Of a stretch of 64,000 nt of DNA, positions 18,907 through 26,372 are shown piece by piece. Position 1 is the stretch's first letter; each line of letters opens with the position of its first letter. The notes under the pieces were generated by a model. The model saw nothing but the letters and a program-made list of their open reading frames with translations. It made no database searches and was not told the origin of the DNA. The position numbers and the translations under genes were made by a program. The DNA comes from Paenibacillus pabuli. Lineage in GTDB: Bacteria > Bacillota > Bacilli > Paenibacillales > Paenibacillaceae. Location of the stretch: the NCBI RefSeq assembly GCF_039831995.1, contig NZ_JBDOIO010000003.1:2914001-2978000 (forward strand), given 5' to 3'.

Positions 18907-20643
18907 CTATACCTTGAATTTATTGATCTGTTCTTGCAATTCTTCTGCCATCTTGGAGAGAGAACCTGCAGACGATGCAATCTCTTCCATGGAAGCCAGC
19001 TGTTCTTCGGTTGCCGCAGATACATTGTGTACTCCGCCTGATGCTTCTTCAGCAATATTGGAGATCTGATCCACATACCGAACCACTTCATCCGTACTTG
19101 CTGACATTTCTTCCGATCCGGCAGATACTTCCTGAATTTCACCTGCAACCTTGTTCACTGCTTCTGAGATTTGCTCAAAGGCTTGTCCCGCCGCTGTAAC
19201 CATCTCTATTCCGGCTTCGGTTTCACTGCTGTTCACTTTCACTGCCTGTACCGCGTGGTTCGTGTCATTCTGAATGAGCTGAACCAGGTCCGTAATCTTC
19301 TGCGCGGATTCTGAAGATTCTTCGGCCAATTTACGAACCTCTCCGGCAACAACCGCGAAACCTCGTCCGTGCTCGCCTGCACGTGCAGCCTCGATCGCGG
19401 CATTCAATGCAAGAAGGTTGGTTTGACGGGCGATATTGTTGATGACCTCCGTGATGCTGCCAATCTCTGCAGAACGTTCTCCGAGTCCGGTAACAAGTTC
19501 AGTCAACGACGCTATGGACGTTCGGACGGAACCCATTTGATCAACAGCCTGTTGGATAATCATATTCCCTTCAGCCGATTGGTTCGCTGCATCCACAGCG
19601 GATACGGATACGCTCTGCGCAAGCTCAGCAATCTGTTCCGAACCAATAGCCATTTCGCTCATCGCCTGGGAAGAACGTTTCACCATATTCACCTGGTCAG
19701 ATGTGCCCACAGCCAGCTGCTCGACGGTTGCAGAAATTTGCTCCGATGCTTGTGTATTTTGCTCGGCACTCGCCAGCAGTTCTTCCGAAGAAGCAGCTAC
19801 CTGCTCGGAAGTCACAGAAACGGACTGAATCATCGCACGCAAGTTGCCCGTCATGGTATTGAAGGAAGCAGCCAGCGTACCAAGCTCATCCTTATTTTTA
19901 AGTGTGATTGTTTCGCCTGTCAAATCACCGTTTGCAATCAGCATCGCCGAGGCGTTCATCTTCTGAATCGGTCTTGAGATGATGCTTGCAATGAAGAAAG
20001 CGATAAAGAGTGCGATCAGGAAGGAAATGATCGTCACCACTAAAATGATAATAAATGCACTATTTGCTTCATCCAGCGACTCAGCTGTCGCTTGTCCTGC
20101 TAATTCATTACTCATCGTAATCAGCTGGGCGATGGTATCATTGGCTGTATCCCATAATGGAAATGCCTCTGAATGCAGCCTGCTGGCTCCAACATAGTCG
20201 TTAGCCATACCCAGCTCGACAAATCCAGGCATTTTGGCCAAGTAGGCATCATAGTTCGTACTGAACGTATCATACAGCGCCATCGCTTCATCACTGCCCT
20301 TAATAAGCTCGATTAGCTGTTTTCGCTCTTCCTCAATCTTCGTCTGGAGCTGCTCTAAGGATTCACTTATCTCTGCGATTGAATTCTCATCCGTCTCAAC
20401 AATGGCTGCAAGAGCCTGACGCTCCACGTCTGAGATATCACCATTCATCATGCCCAGAAGGCTGACGCTAGGCATCCACGTCTGATCGATCTCTTCAGAA
20501 GTATTGGACATACCATAAATCTGAATCAAGGCGTAGCTGCTCACGAAGGCAAGCAATGCTACCACAATCATGAACCCGGTCAACAATTTCATGCGAATCG
20601 TCAACCTCAATCTCCCCAACGCGTTCTCCCGCGTACTTTTCAT
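18907..20643 (-). CDS. methyl-accepting chemotaxis protein with 4HB-type sensor
   Basis: 578-aa transmembrane chemoreceptor. A TM helix at about residues 18-38 is followed by an about 150-residue helical extracellular domain of four-helix-bundle type ([20 protein letters not shown]), a second TM helix near 190-215, a HAMP domain ([20 protein letters not shown]), and the cytoplasmic coiled coil with the CheA/CheW hairpin tip ([20 protein letters not shown]). AGGAGT precedes ATG 20643; the longer frame to 20679 lacks a site. The region upstream has GTCGATAT, resembling a SigD -10 element. Ligand unknown. Confidence 0.93.
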   Translation of the reverse strand: MKSTRENALGRLRLTIRMKLLTGFMIVVALLAFVSSYALIQIYGMSNTSEEIDQTWMPSVSLLGMMNGDISDVERQALAAIVETDENSIAEISESLEQLQTKIEEERKQLIELIKGSDEAMALYDTFSTNYDAYLAKMPGFVELGMANDYVGASRLHSEAFPLWDTANDTIAQLITMSNELAGQATAESLDEANSAFIIILVVTIISFLIALFIAFFIASIISRPIQKMNASAMLIANGDLTGETITLKNKDELGTLAASFNTMTGNLRAMIQSVSVTSEQVAASSEELLASAEQNTQASEQISATVEQLAVGTSDQVNMVKRSSQAMSEMAIGSEQIAELAQSVSVSAVDAANQSAEGNMIIQQAVDQMGSVRTSIASLTELVTGLGERSAEIGSITEVINNIARQTNLLALNAAIEAARAGEHGRGFAVVAGEVRKLAEESSESAQKITDLVQLIQNDTNHAVQAVKVNSSETEAGIEMVTAAGQAFEQISEAVNKVAGEIQEVSAGSEEMSASTDEVVRYVDQISNIAEEASGGVHNVSAATEEQLASMEEIASSAGSLSKMAEELQEQINKFKV

Positions 20644-20689
20644 ATTCCCCACTCCTAACTTGGCCATAAACCAATACATATGTATAGTA

Positions 20690-20708
20690 TATCGACACCT
20701 ATCGACAC
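20690..20708 (-). promoter_or_regulatory. tandem GTGTCGATA repeat, SigD -10-like
   Basis: On the minus strand GTGTCGATA occurs twice with a 10-base period, 45-65 bases upstream of the chemoreceptor start. The copy nearer the gene reads GTCGATAT, one base from the SigD -10 consensus GCCGATAT. A matching TAAA -35 at the right distance is not seen, so the call is weak. Confidence 0.3.
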
Positions 20709-20769
20709 GAATTGTAGATATCCGAATTTAATTTTCAACAAATTTCATATAACTTCGAAATATAAACAA

Positions 20770-20815
20770 AATAAGCCTCAAGTCTTTGGCACTGCCAAAA
20801 ACTCAAGACTTTAAT
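20770..20815 (-). terminator. possible terminator after the PAP2 gene
   Basis: AAGTCTT/AAGACTT arms enclose a TGGCA/TGCCA hairpin, with TTATTTTGTTT downstream on the minus strand. The stem is interrupted. Confidence 0.4.
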
Positions 20816-20857
20816 GGTTAACTTGCCGTATCCGCGTCCCACATCATTAGTTCCATT

Positions 20858-21409
20858 CTACCGGAAAACCCGCCGATGGATATGGATAAAGAAATCAGGA
20901 ACCGACTTGGTATAGTTACGCGTCGTGATCAGAATAACACTCACCAGGCTGCCCAGAATGAATCCGCCAAGAATATCTCCCGGATAATGCACACCTACAT
21001 ATACTCGCGATACACCTGTCAGCACGGCAAGCAGCAGCATCCACAATCCGAAACGACGCCCGATGAAAAACGAAGCGGCAGCAAGTGCAAAGACAAATGA
21101 AGCATGCTTGCTTGGAAAAGACGGGTCCGGCACATGAGGCACCAGCAGATGCACTTTCCCTTCCACAAATGGTCTTGGATGACCTACGGCTGGGGAAATG
21201 CCCCACTTGGCAAGAACAAGAGCTGCAATAGACGCCACACATGCATAAAAGACAATACGCTGCTTGGCTGGATTACCCAGGAACCAGACAATAACCAGAA
21301 GGGCAATCATAACCCACACTGCATATTCTGCTGAAGTAATCATAAACCAGTCCAGAAGCGGAACACGGTCCGCAAACTGGTTGATCCAGTTAAAAACAGA
21401 TTGATTCAT
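20858..21409 (-). CDS. PAP2-family phosphatase, undecaprenyl-diphosphatase (BcrC) type
   Basis: 183-aa membrane phosphatase with about five TM helices. The three PAP2 motifs are visible: KWGISPAVGHPRPF (about residues 68-81), PSFPSKHASF (about 95-104, PSxxH variant) and SRVYVGVHYPGDILGG (about 133-148). Size and motifs fit BcrC, which recycles undecaprenyl pyrophosphate outside the membrane and confers bacitracin tolerance. GGAGGT lies 12 bases before the ATG. The gene is divergent from an LCP ligase gene 190 bases away; both act on undecaprenyl-linked wall precursors, so the pairing makes sense. Confidence 0.86.
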   Translation of the reverse strand: MNQSVFNWINQFADRVPLLDWFMITSAEYAVWVMIALLVIVWFLGNPAKQRIVFYACVASIAALVLAKWGISPAVGHPRPFVEGKVHLLVPHVPDPSFPSKHASFVFALAAASFFIGRRFGLWMLLLAVLTGVSRVYVGVHYPGDILGGFILGSLVSVILITTRNYTKSVPDFFIHIHRRVFR

Positions 21410-21601
21410 AACTGCGTTGATACCTCCATGACCTAATACGTGATTCGTTTTTACACCGCTTTTACACTATAATACTCACCAACTATTTGTCAAACAAAGT
21501 GCCGACTGACCGAATATTCGAAATCAAAGAGGACATTCTCCTTACTTTTTGTTAAAATAGTTTGGGTTACATATCAGTTCAACAATAGAAAGGTGAAGAT
21601 T

Positions 21602-22579
21602 ATGCTTAAAAAATGGTTGTGGGGGACAGCCCTGACCCTGGCACTTGCCGTAACAGGCGTCCTCATATATTACGGATACTCCATTGTACATTTTGCCAAT
21701 AGCATCTCAACCGCTTCAGGTCTTTCCTCATCGTCCACATCCAATCCACAAGCAGACCTCGGTACGGAGACTACAACAACTCCAATCCCCAAGTGGGAAG
21801 GCAAGGAACGCGTAAACATCCTACTTCTCGGGGGTGATTCCCGAGGTGATGATGCTGGACGCTCGGATTCCGTCATGGTGGCTTCAATTGACCCTGTGTC
21901 CAAACGGGCGCATCTCTTCTCTGTCCTGCGAGATACATATGTGGATATACCCGGACATGGCAAAAGCCGACTTAACGCAGCTTTTTCCTACGGGGGCGCT
22001 GAATTAACCAAACAAACGGTAAGCAATCTGCTCGGTATTCCGATTCAGCATTACGTATACACGGACTTCATCGGCTTCATGGCCCTTGTCGATGCTGTAG
22101 GCGGCATTGATATTGATGTGGAAAAAGACATGTATTATACCAGCAAAGCCGATAAACATATGTACGATATTGATCTCAAAAAAGGACTTCAGCACATGGA
22201 CGGCAAAACGGCCCTCCAATATGTTCGTTTCCGGCATGATGCCACCTCAGATTTCACACGCACCGAACGGCAGCGCATCTTCATGACCGAACTTGCCAAG
22301 AAGCTGCAAAGCACCACCTCCCTCTTCAAAATTCCGGAGATCCTGGAGGCGGTTGCTCCGTATATTGAGACAGACCTCAGCCCTACACAGATGCTGAAGC
22401 TGGCCTCGCTCGGGTTTGATATTAATGTAAATGAAGTGGACAAACAGCAGATCCCGCCTAATAAACTGTTAACCAATGAACTTGCAGGTTCTGCTCAGGT
22501 CTTGGGCGTGGGCCAAACCAAACTCCAGGCATTCATTCAAAATCTGTTCGAGGAAGATGCTCAGGCAGAGCAACAATAA
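21602..22579 (+). CDS. LytR-CpsA-Psr (LCP) family cell-wall polymer ligase
   Basis: 325-aa membrane-anchored phosphotransferase expected to move teichoic acid or secondary wall polysaccharide from undecaprenyl phosphate to peptidoglycan. One N-terminal TM helix (WLWGTALTLALAVTGVLIYY), then the LCP domain: VNILLLGGDSRGDDAGRSDS, SVLRDTYVDIPGHGKSRLNA and RFRHDATSDFTRTERQR, with the Arg and Asp residues that bind the lipid phosphate. I choose ATG 21602, six bases after AAGGTG, over GTG 21593, which overlaps that site. A perfect GC-rich terminator follows. Confidence 0.92.
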   Translation: MLKKWLWGTALTLALAVTGVLIYYGYSIVHFANSISTASGLSSSSTSNPQADLGTETTTTPIPKWEGKERVNILLLGGDSRGDDAGRSDSVMVASIDPVSKRAHLFSVLRDTYVDIPGHGKSRLNAAFSYGGAELTKQTVSNLLGIPIQHYVYTDFIGFMALVDAVGGIDIDVEKDMYYTSKADKHMYDIDLKKGLQHMDGKTALQYVRFRHDATSDFTRTERQRIFMTELAKKLQSTTSLFKIPEILEAVAPYIETDLSPTQMLKLASLGFDINVNEVDKQQIPPNKLLTNELAGSAQVLGVGQTKLQAFIQNLFEEDAQAEQQ

Positions 22580-22600
22580 ACAATAAATAAGAAGAAAAAT

Positions 22601-22626
22601 GGCGGCCTTCTGGCCGCCTCTTTTTT
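22601..22626 (+). terminator. intrinsic terminator after the LCP gene
   Basis: GGCGGCC-TTCT-GGCCGCC followed by TCTTTTTT. Confidence 0.95.
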
Positions 22627-22710
22627 ATCCTATTCTCACCATTTAATCTCCTCTTAATGTTGAAATAGTACCCTTTAATGATTATGTGTGTTGGAAGGAG
22701 GCGGGCCATC

Positions 22711-23967
22711 TTGGGTAAACCGCGTATAGAAGAGTGGACGCAGCTGCGCGGGATCGCGTTTCTCGCCATCGTCATGCAGCATAATATCGCAGAATATATC
22801 TATCGTTCGGATATTGAACAACCGGATTCCGTTATGCTGACCATGATCTATCATCTCACCCGGTTCGGAACGCCGACCTTTGTCTTTTTGTCCGGTGTGA
22901 TGCTTTTTTACCATCATCGTCAGGCCAAGCCGGACTACAGCCGGTTCATCCGAAAACGGTTTGGTGATATTTATGTCCCCTTTGTTCTCTGGACACTGAT
23001 CTACTGGCTGTCTGTTCGAGTCTTCACACCTGCATTTTGGGTCTCAGGTACGCTTGATGTACGCAGCCTGATCCGCGAACTTTTCATCCCTCAGACAGGC
23101 TATCATCTCTGGTTTGTCATCATGATTTTTCAGTTTTACGTGTTATTCCCTTTGTTCTGGCTCGGGGTTCAATTCGTGTACAGCCAGCTTATGAGAATCA
23201 CTAAAATAACACGCACACAATCCGTCCTATTGCTAGTTCTGCTTGCAGCAGGATTGTACAGCCTGCTGATGAAGTGGTCCTATTATGACATGGCCGACTG
23301 GACAGCAGCGCTTTCGCAGCCCTGGTCAACATTGCTGGAGTATCGCTCCTACTCCTGGGTGATGTACTGGTTCTACTTTTTACTTGGCGCGGTATGTGCT
23401 TGGGCGGTGGATACTTGGAGAAACTGGACCGTTCGTGCACTCCCGTGGATGATATGTCTTTTCCTTGGCATGTACTTCTGGCTGGGCTACGACGTGCTCA
23501 GAGGGTCTGGGGATGTCGTTAACCTCAATATATCAACATATCTGAAACCGACAACGTTCATTATTATTATGGCGCAGATGTTCATGTTATATGGATTGAT
23601 TTTCCTTTTAAGAGGCAAAACAACGAAGTTCCTGGGCGTGCTGTCCTGGATCGGCCGCTATTCGTTCGGCGGGTATCTTGTGCATGCTTTGGTCATCTAT
23701 GCGATCGCCTACTTCACCAGACCACTCCAGCTTGGTGGCTGGCATCTGCCGATAACCCTGCTGTCATTTTTGGTGACGGCCGTCATAGCGCTGACCATTA
23801 GCTATGGATTTTCCCGACTGCCGGGTTCCCGGTATACGGTTGGTTTACAGCGTAAGCCGAGCCGGAACTCGTCTGTTCAAGGTTCGAATACAGTAGAGCC
23901 TCGAAGAAAACGCGGACCTGTTACACCGATAAGTGCTAGTGCAAGCCATCCTTCCGAAACAAGCTAG
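22711..23967 (+). CDS. acyltransferase 3 family membrane protein
   Basis: 418-aa protein with about ten TM helices of the acyltransferase-3 (OafA/YrhL-like) family, which O-acetylates or otherwise acylates surface carbohydrates. The N-terminus IEEWTQLRGIAFLAIVMQHN holds the conserved Arg and His of the family, and LTRFGTPTFVFLSGVMLFY follows. The frame is open from ATG 22678, but AAGGAGG at 22695-22701 is placed 9 bases before TTG 22711, my preferred start. The C-terminal 45 residues are basic, Ser/Arg-rich and probably cytoplasmic. It follows the LCP gene but behind a strong terminator, so has its own promoter. Acyl acceptor unknown. Confidence 0.88.
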   Translation: MGKPRIEEWTQLRGIAFLAIVMQHNIAEYIYRSDIEQPDSVMLTMIYHLTRFGTPTFVFLSGVMLFYHHRQAKPDYSRFIRKRFGDIYVPFVLWTLIYWLSVRVFTPAFWVSGTLDVRSLIRELFIPQTGYHLWFVIMIFQFYVLFPLFWLGVQFVYSQLMRITKITRTQSVLLLVLLAAGLYSLLMKWSYYDMADWTAALSQPWSTLLEYRSYSWVMYWFYFLLGAVCAWAVDTWRNWTVRALPWMICLFLGMYFWLGYDVLRGSGDVVNLNISTYLKPTTFIIIMAQMFMLYGLIFLLRGKTTKFLGVLSWIGRYSFGGYLVHALVIYAIAYFTRPLQLGGWHLPITLLSFLVTAVIALTISYGFSRLPGSRYTVGLQRKPSRNSSVQGSNTVEPRRKRGPVTPISASASHPSETS

Positions 23968-24045
23968 AAGGGCTGTCCATGTAGCATATTTTAGCAAAAT
24001 TGAAACGCAGTCACCTCTGTTTTCCACCTATGTTGACGAGAAACA

Positions 24046-24078
24046 GGGCGCCTGTCTTCCAAGGAAGACAAGGCGCCC
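24046..24078. terminator. GC-rich hairpin terminator between convergent genes
   Basis: GGGCGCCTGTCTTCC pairs with GGAAGACAAGGCGCCC (one unpaired A) with almost no loop. The T-run is poor on both sides, so efficiency is uncertain. Confidence 0.65.
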
Positions 24079-24092
24079 TGCATATACATGGA

Positions 24093-24824
24093 TTAATCTG
24101 ACTCGGTCGAAGCCGGATGCCCTGGTGCTTGCTCCCGTGGAACCGGATGTGTCCCGCCCTTGCGGTTCACAAGCCGCTGCAGATCCCCCGTCAATTGCTC
24201 CTTCAGCTTATCAATGAGTTGTGTTTCACTAATTCCATGTGCTTTGGCAACTTCAGCAAGAGACTTGCCACTTCTTAATTGTTCCTGAAGCTGTTCCGGA
24301 GTGATGCCGATAAATTGGGCAATCGCCTTGTGGTTCAAGGAAGCATGTTTTCTTCCATGACCTGCAAATTCCCTCCGCAGCTCTCTAAGCGGGGTATTGA
24401 TGACCTTTTTCAACTTCTCATCCATACCTGCCTTGGCTGCTGAGACCTGCTCCTTGGTTAAGCAACCTTCTGCCGCAGCTTGATCCAGACGTTTCGCAAG
24501 CGATGGTTTAAGCTTTTGCAGCAGCTGCTCTTCGCTTAGCCCTTTGCGCTCTTTGGCAATCTGGGTCAATGTCTTGCCGAGCTCCATCTGCTCCTTCAGG
24601 TCTTTGAGTCCAATGCCGAGCAGATCCGCTGTTTCACCAATCATAAATAATCCATGCCCTGCTTGCATACAAGGATGTTTGTCACCCTGAGAGACAGCTG
24701 GAGTTGTAATTCCAGAGCTGTCAGGCTTACCTGCCGCACTTGCTGAAGCTGCATTTCCTGTTGCTGCCAAAATGAGCATGGCCGCCAAACTGCTTGCAAG
24801 CCATGTTTTCCATCCGTGTTTCAT
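24093..24824 (-). CDS. secreted helical protein with two related repeats, unknown function
   Basis: 243-aa exported protein. The signal peptide (MKHGWKTWLASSLAAMLILA, cleavage near ASAAG) is clear. The mature part holds an about 35-residue unit twice: LGIGLKDLKEQMELGKTLTQ..LSEEQLLQKL (residues 69-105) and IGITPEQLQEQLRSGKSLAE..ISETQLIDKL (about 172-208). Such 'G-I-x-x-E-x-L-x-x-x-L-x-x-G-K-S-L-A-E-I-A' units are common in small secreted Bacillales proteins of unknown role. Two Cys (C52 and C120) could form a disulfide. GGAAGAG precedes the ATG. No neighbour suggests a job. Confidence 0.72.
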   Translation of the reverse strand: MKHGWKTWLASSLAAMLILAATGNAASASAAGKPDSSGITTPAVSQGDKHPCMQAGHGLFMIGETADLLGIGLKDLKEQMELGKTLTQIAKERKGLSEEQLLQKLKPSLAKRLDQAAAEGCLTKEQVSAAKAGMDEKLKKVINTPLRELRREFAGHGRKHASLNHKAIAQFIGITPEQLQEQLRSGKSLAEVAKAHGISETQLIDKLKEQLTGDLQRLVNRKGGTHPVPREQAPGHPASTESD

Positions 24825-25046
24825 TTCTCTTCCGCCTTTCGTATGTCGAAATACTGTGGTCTACATCTAGTTTGAGCCCAATCCACCCGTTTTTATCCCA
24901 TAAAAATACAAAAAGTCATCATTTCTTTCACAATTCATCACAAAAGATCCTATTTTTTTCAATTCATATCCGCTATACTGGGTATAACTCCATGATCTAG
25001 TCGAATAGTCCTTAATTATTTTATTGCGGAAGGGCGTAAGCAAACG

Positions 25047-26006
25047 ATGCGGAGAGAATGGTTAGATCCGTTTAGATCCGATTTGGAGGTGGTGTTCGCT
25101 GCTGCCGAGCAGCTGGTTCAGAACTATCCTGAATCCCTGTCAGAACATGCGCTGAAACAACTTCATTTGATTAATCCCCTGTTACGCGATTCAGGTCACA
25201 GCTATATTGGCTACATTATTCCGCTCTGGATACAGATTTCAGACGGACTCTCCCCCCAGACTGCACACAAGTTAAGCACGGCCTGTTTGATTCATATGTT
25301 GTATTTTCTCAATCAGGATGAAGTGATGGATGAGCGTCCTGACGACAGTACAATGAAGTTATCCTTGGGTAATTTATACTACATGGATGCTTTACGTATC
25401 TACTCGGACTTATTTAGCCCCTCTTCCCTGTTTTGGACCTATTTCAGACAATATGTGACGGACTGGGCTGTTAGTGTTAACGGCGAGAAGTCGCTGGATT
25501 ACTTCAAGGACAACCCACTTCTGATCGCCCAAAAGGCAGCACCCCTTCAGCTTGGAGCAGCAGGTGCTCTTCTTCTTCTTGAACAAGAAGACCGAATCAT
25601 TTCCGTATATTCTGCCGTTAACATCGCACTTATGACCCTCCAGATGGCAGATGATTTCAACGACATGAACCTGGATGCAGCACAGGGAAATTACAACAGT
25701 TTCCTTTCTCATATTTCTACTGCTCTTCAACTATCTTATCCTGTACAGCCGCTGAGTGGGCGTATCCGTGATAATATGTACAGCACCCCGATCATGAACT
25801 CTTATGTAGAGATTGCTTACCGATATCATGACATGCTAGCATCGTCTAACTCAGGAATTCCGCACCTTTTGACCTTCAACACGCACTTATGCCAAACACT
25901 TGTACAAGCTGTCGAAGCAATCAAACAGCACAAAAAAATGCTTCATCAAGGCGGGTTTCATTACTGGATCAGTGAACATGCCTTAAACCCACAAGGGAAG
26001 TCATGA
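25047..26006 (+). CDS. class I isoprenoid-synthase-fold enzyme, ComQ-like candidate peptide prenyltransferase
   Basis: 319-aa, all-helical soluble protein. Seen: a first acidic motif DEVMD at residues 91-95 (DExxD) and a second DDFND at 202-206 (DDxxD), placed about 110 residues apart on predicted helices, as in trans-prenyltransferases and ComQ; a small-residue helix LQLGAAGALLL lies between them. Known: ComQ is a class I-fold enzyme that isoprenylates a Trp of the ComX pheromone precursor encoded next to it. Here a small precursor gene starts 44 bases downstream. I infer the pair forms a prenylated-peptide system; sequence identity to ComQ is not obvious by eye, and a terpene-synthase-like role remains possible. 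A TATACT near 24974 may be the -10, with no good -35. GGAAGGG stands 13 bases before the ATG. Confidence 0.62.
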   Translation: MRREWLDPFRSDLEVVFAAAEQLVQNYPESLSEHALKQLHLINPLLRDSGHSYIGYIIPLWIQISDGLSPQTAHKLSTACLIHMLYFLNQDEVMDERPDDSTMKLSLGNLYYMDALRIYSDLFSPSSLFWTYFRQYVTDWAVSVNGEKSLDYFKDNPLLIAQKAAPLQLGAAGALLLLEQEDRIISVYSAVNIALMTLQMADDFNDMNLDAAQGNYNSFLSHISTALQLSYPVQPLSGRIRDNMYSTPIMNSYVEIAYRYHDMLASSNSGIPHLLTFNTHLCQTLVQAVEAIKQHKKMLHQGGFHYWISEHALNPQGKS

Positions 26007-26050
26007 AGCTGTGACAGTTTATATTTCATATAAGAAGGGATTGTTGAACG

Positions 26051-26293
26051 ATGATGGTATCTGAGAGAACACTGCATGAGGATATTATTGAAAAGGCCTG
26101 GACCGATGAACATTTCAGACAACAGCTGCATTCCAATCCAAAACAGGCACTGCGCGATGCATTCGGCATTGATATTCCGGACCACGTAAAGATTCGTACA
26201 GTAGAAGAACAGCAGAATGATTATGTTCTTGTCATTCCGCCCAATCCCTCCAAAGTGAATTATGATGTAAATTGCGGACCTTGGAGAACCTAA
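26051..26293 (+). CDS. NHLP-leader RiPP precursor with C-terminal Trp, ComX-like candidate
   Basis: 80-aa precursor. Residues 8-60 match the nitrile-hydratase-like leader (NHLP) pattern: EKAWTDEHFRQQLHSNPKQA, a GIDIPDHVKIRTVEE segment and the terminal LVIPP at 60-64, where NHLP leaders end. The remaining 16 residues, NPSKVNYDVNCGPWRT, would be the core. Trp78 is third from the C-terminus, where Trp is isoprenylated in ComX variants ending in QWGD-like tails; Cys75 and Tyr71 are alternative modification sites. It follows the isoprenoid-synthase-like gene by 44 bases, so one transcript is likely. No peptidase-containing ABC transporter (the usual NHLP partner) is nearby. AGAAGGG lies about 12 bases ahead; start may be either of two adjacent ATG codons. 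Confidence 0.75.
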   Translation: MMVSERTLHEDIIEKAWTDEHFRQQLHSNPKQALRDAFGIDIPDHVKIRTVEEQQNDYVLVIPPNPSKVNYDVNCGPWRT

Positions 26294-26372
26294 ACATCTG
26301 AAATGACTCTGAGCTAGCATTACAGGTACGAGGGGTAGAGAACGAAAAAGCTGTCCATCTTCTGCCAGCCCG

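Noticed and set aside
20770..20815. Repeated CTCAAG(T/A)CTT as a mobile-element remnant
   Set aside because: The arms are explained as an imperfect hairpin; no target-site duplication or transposase trace is nearby.
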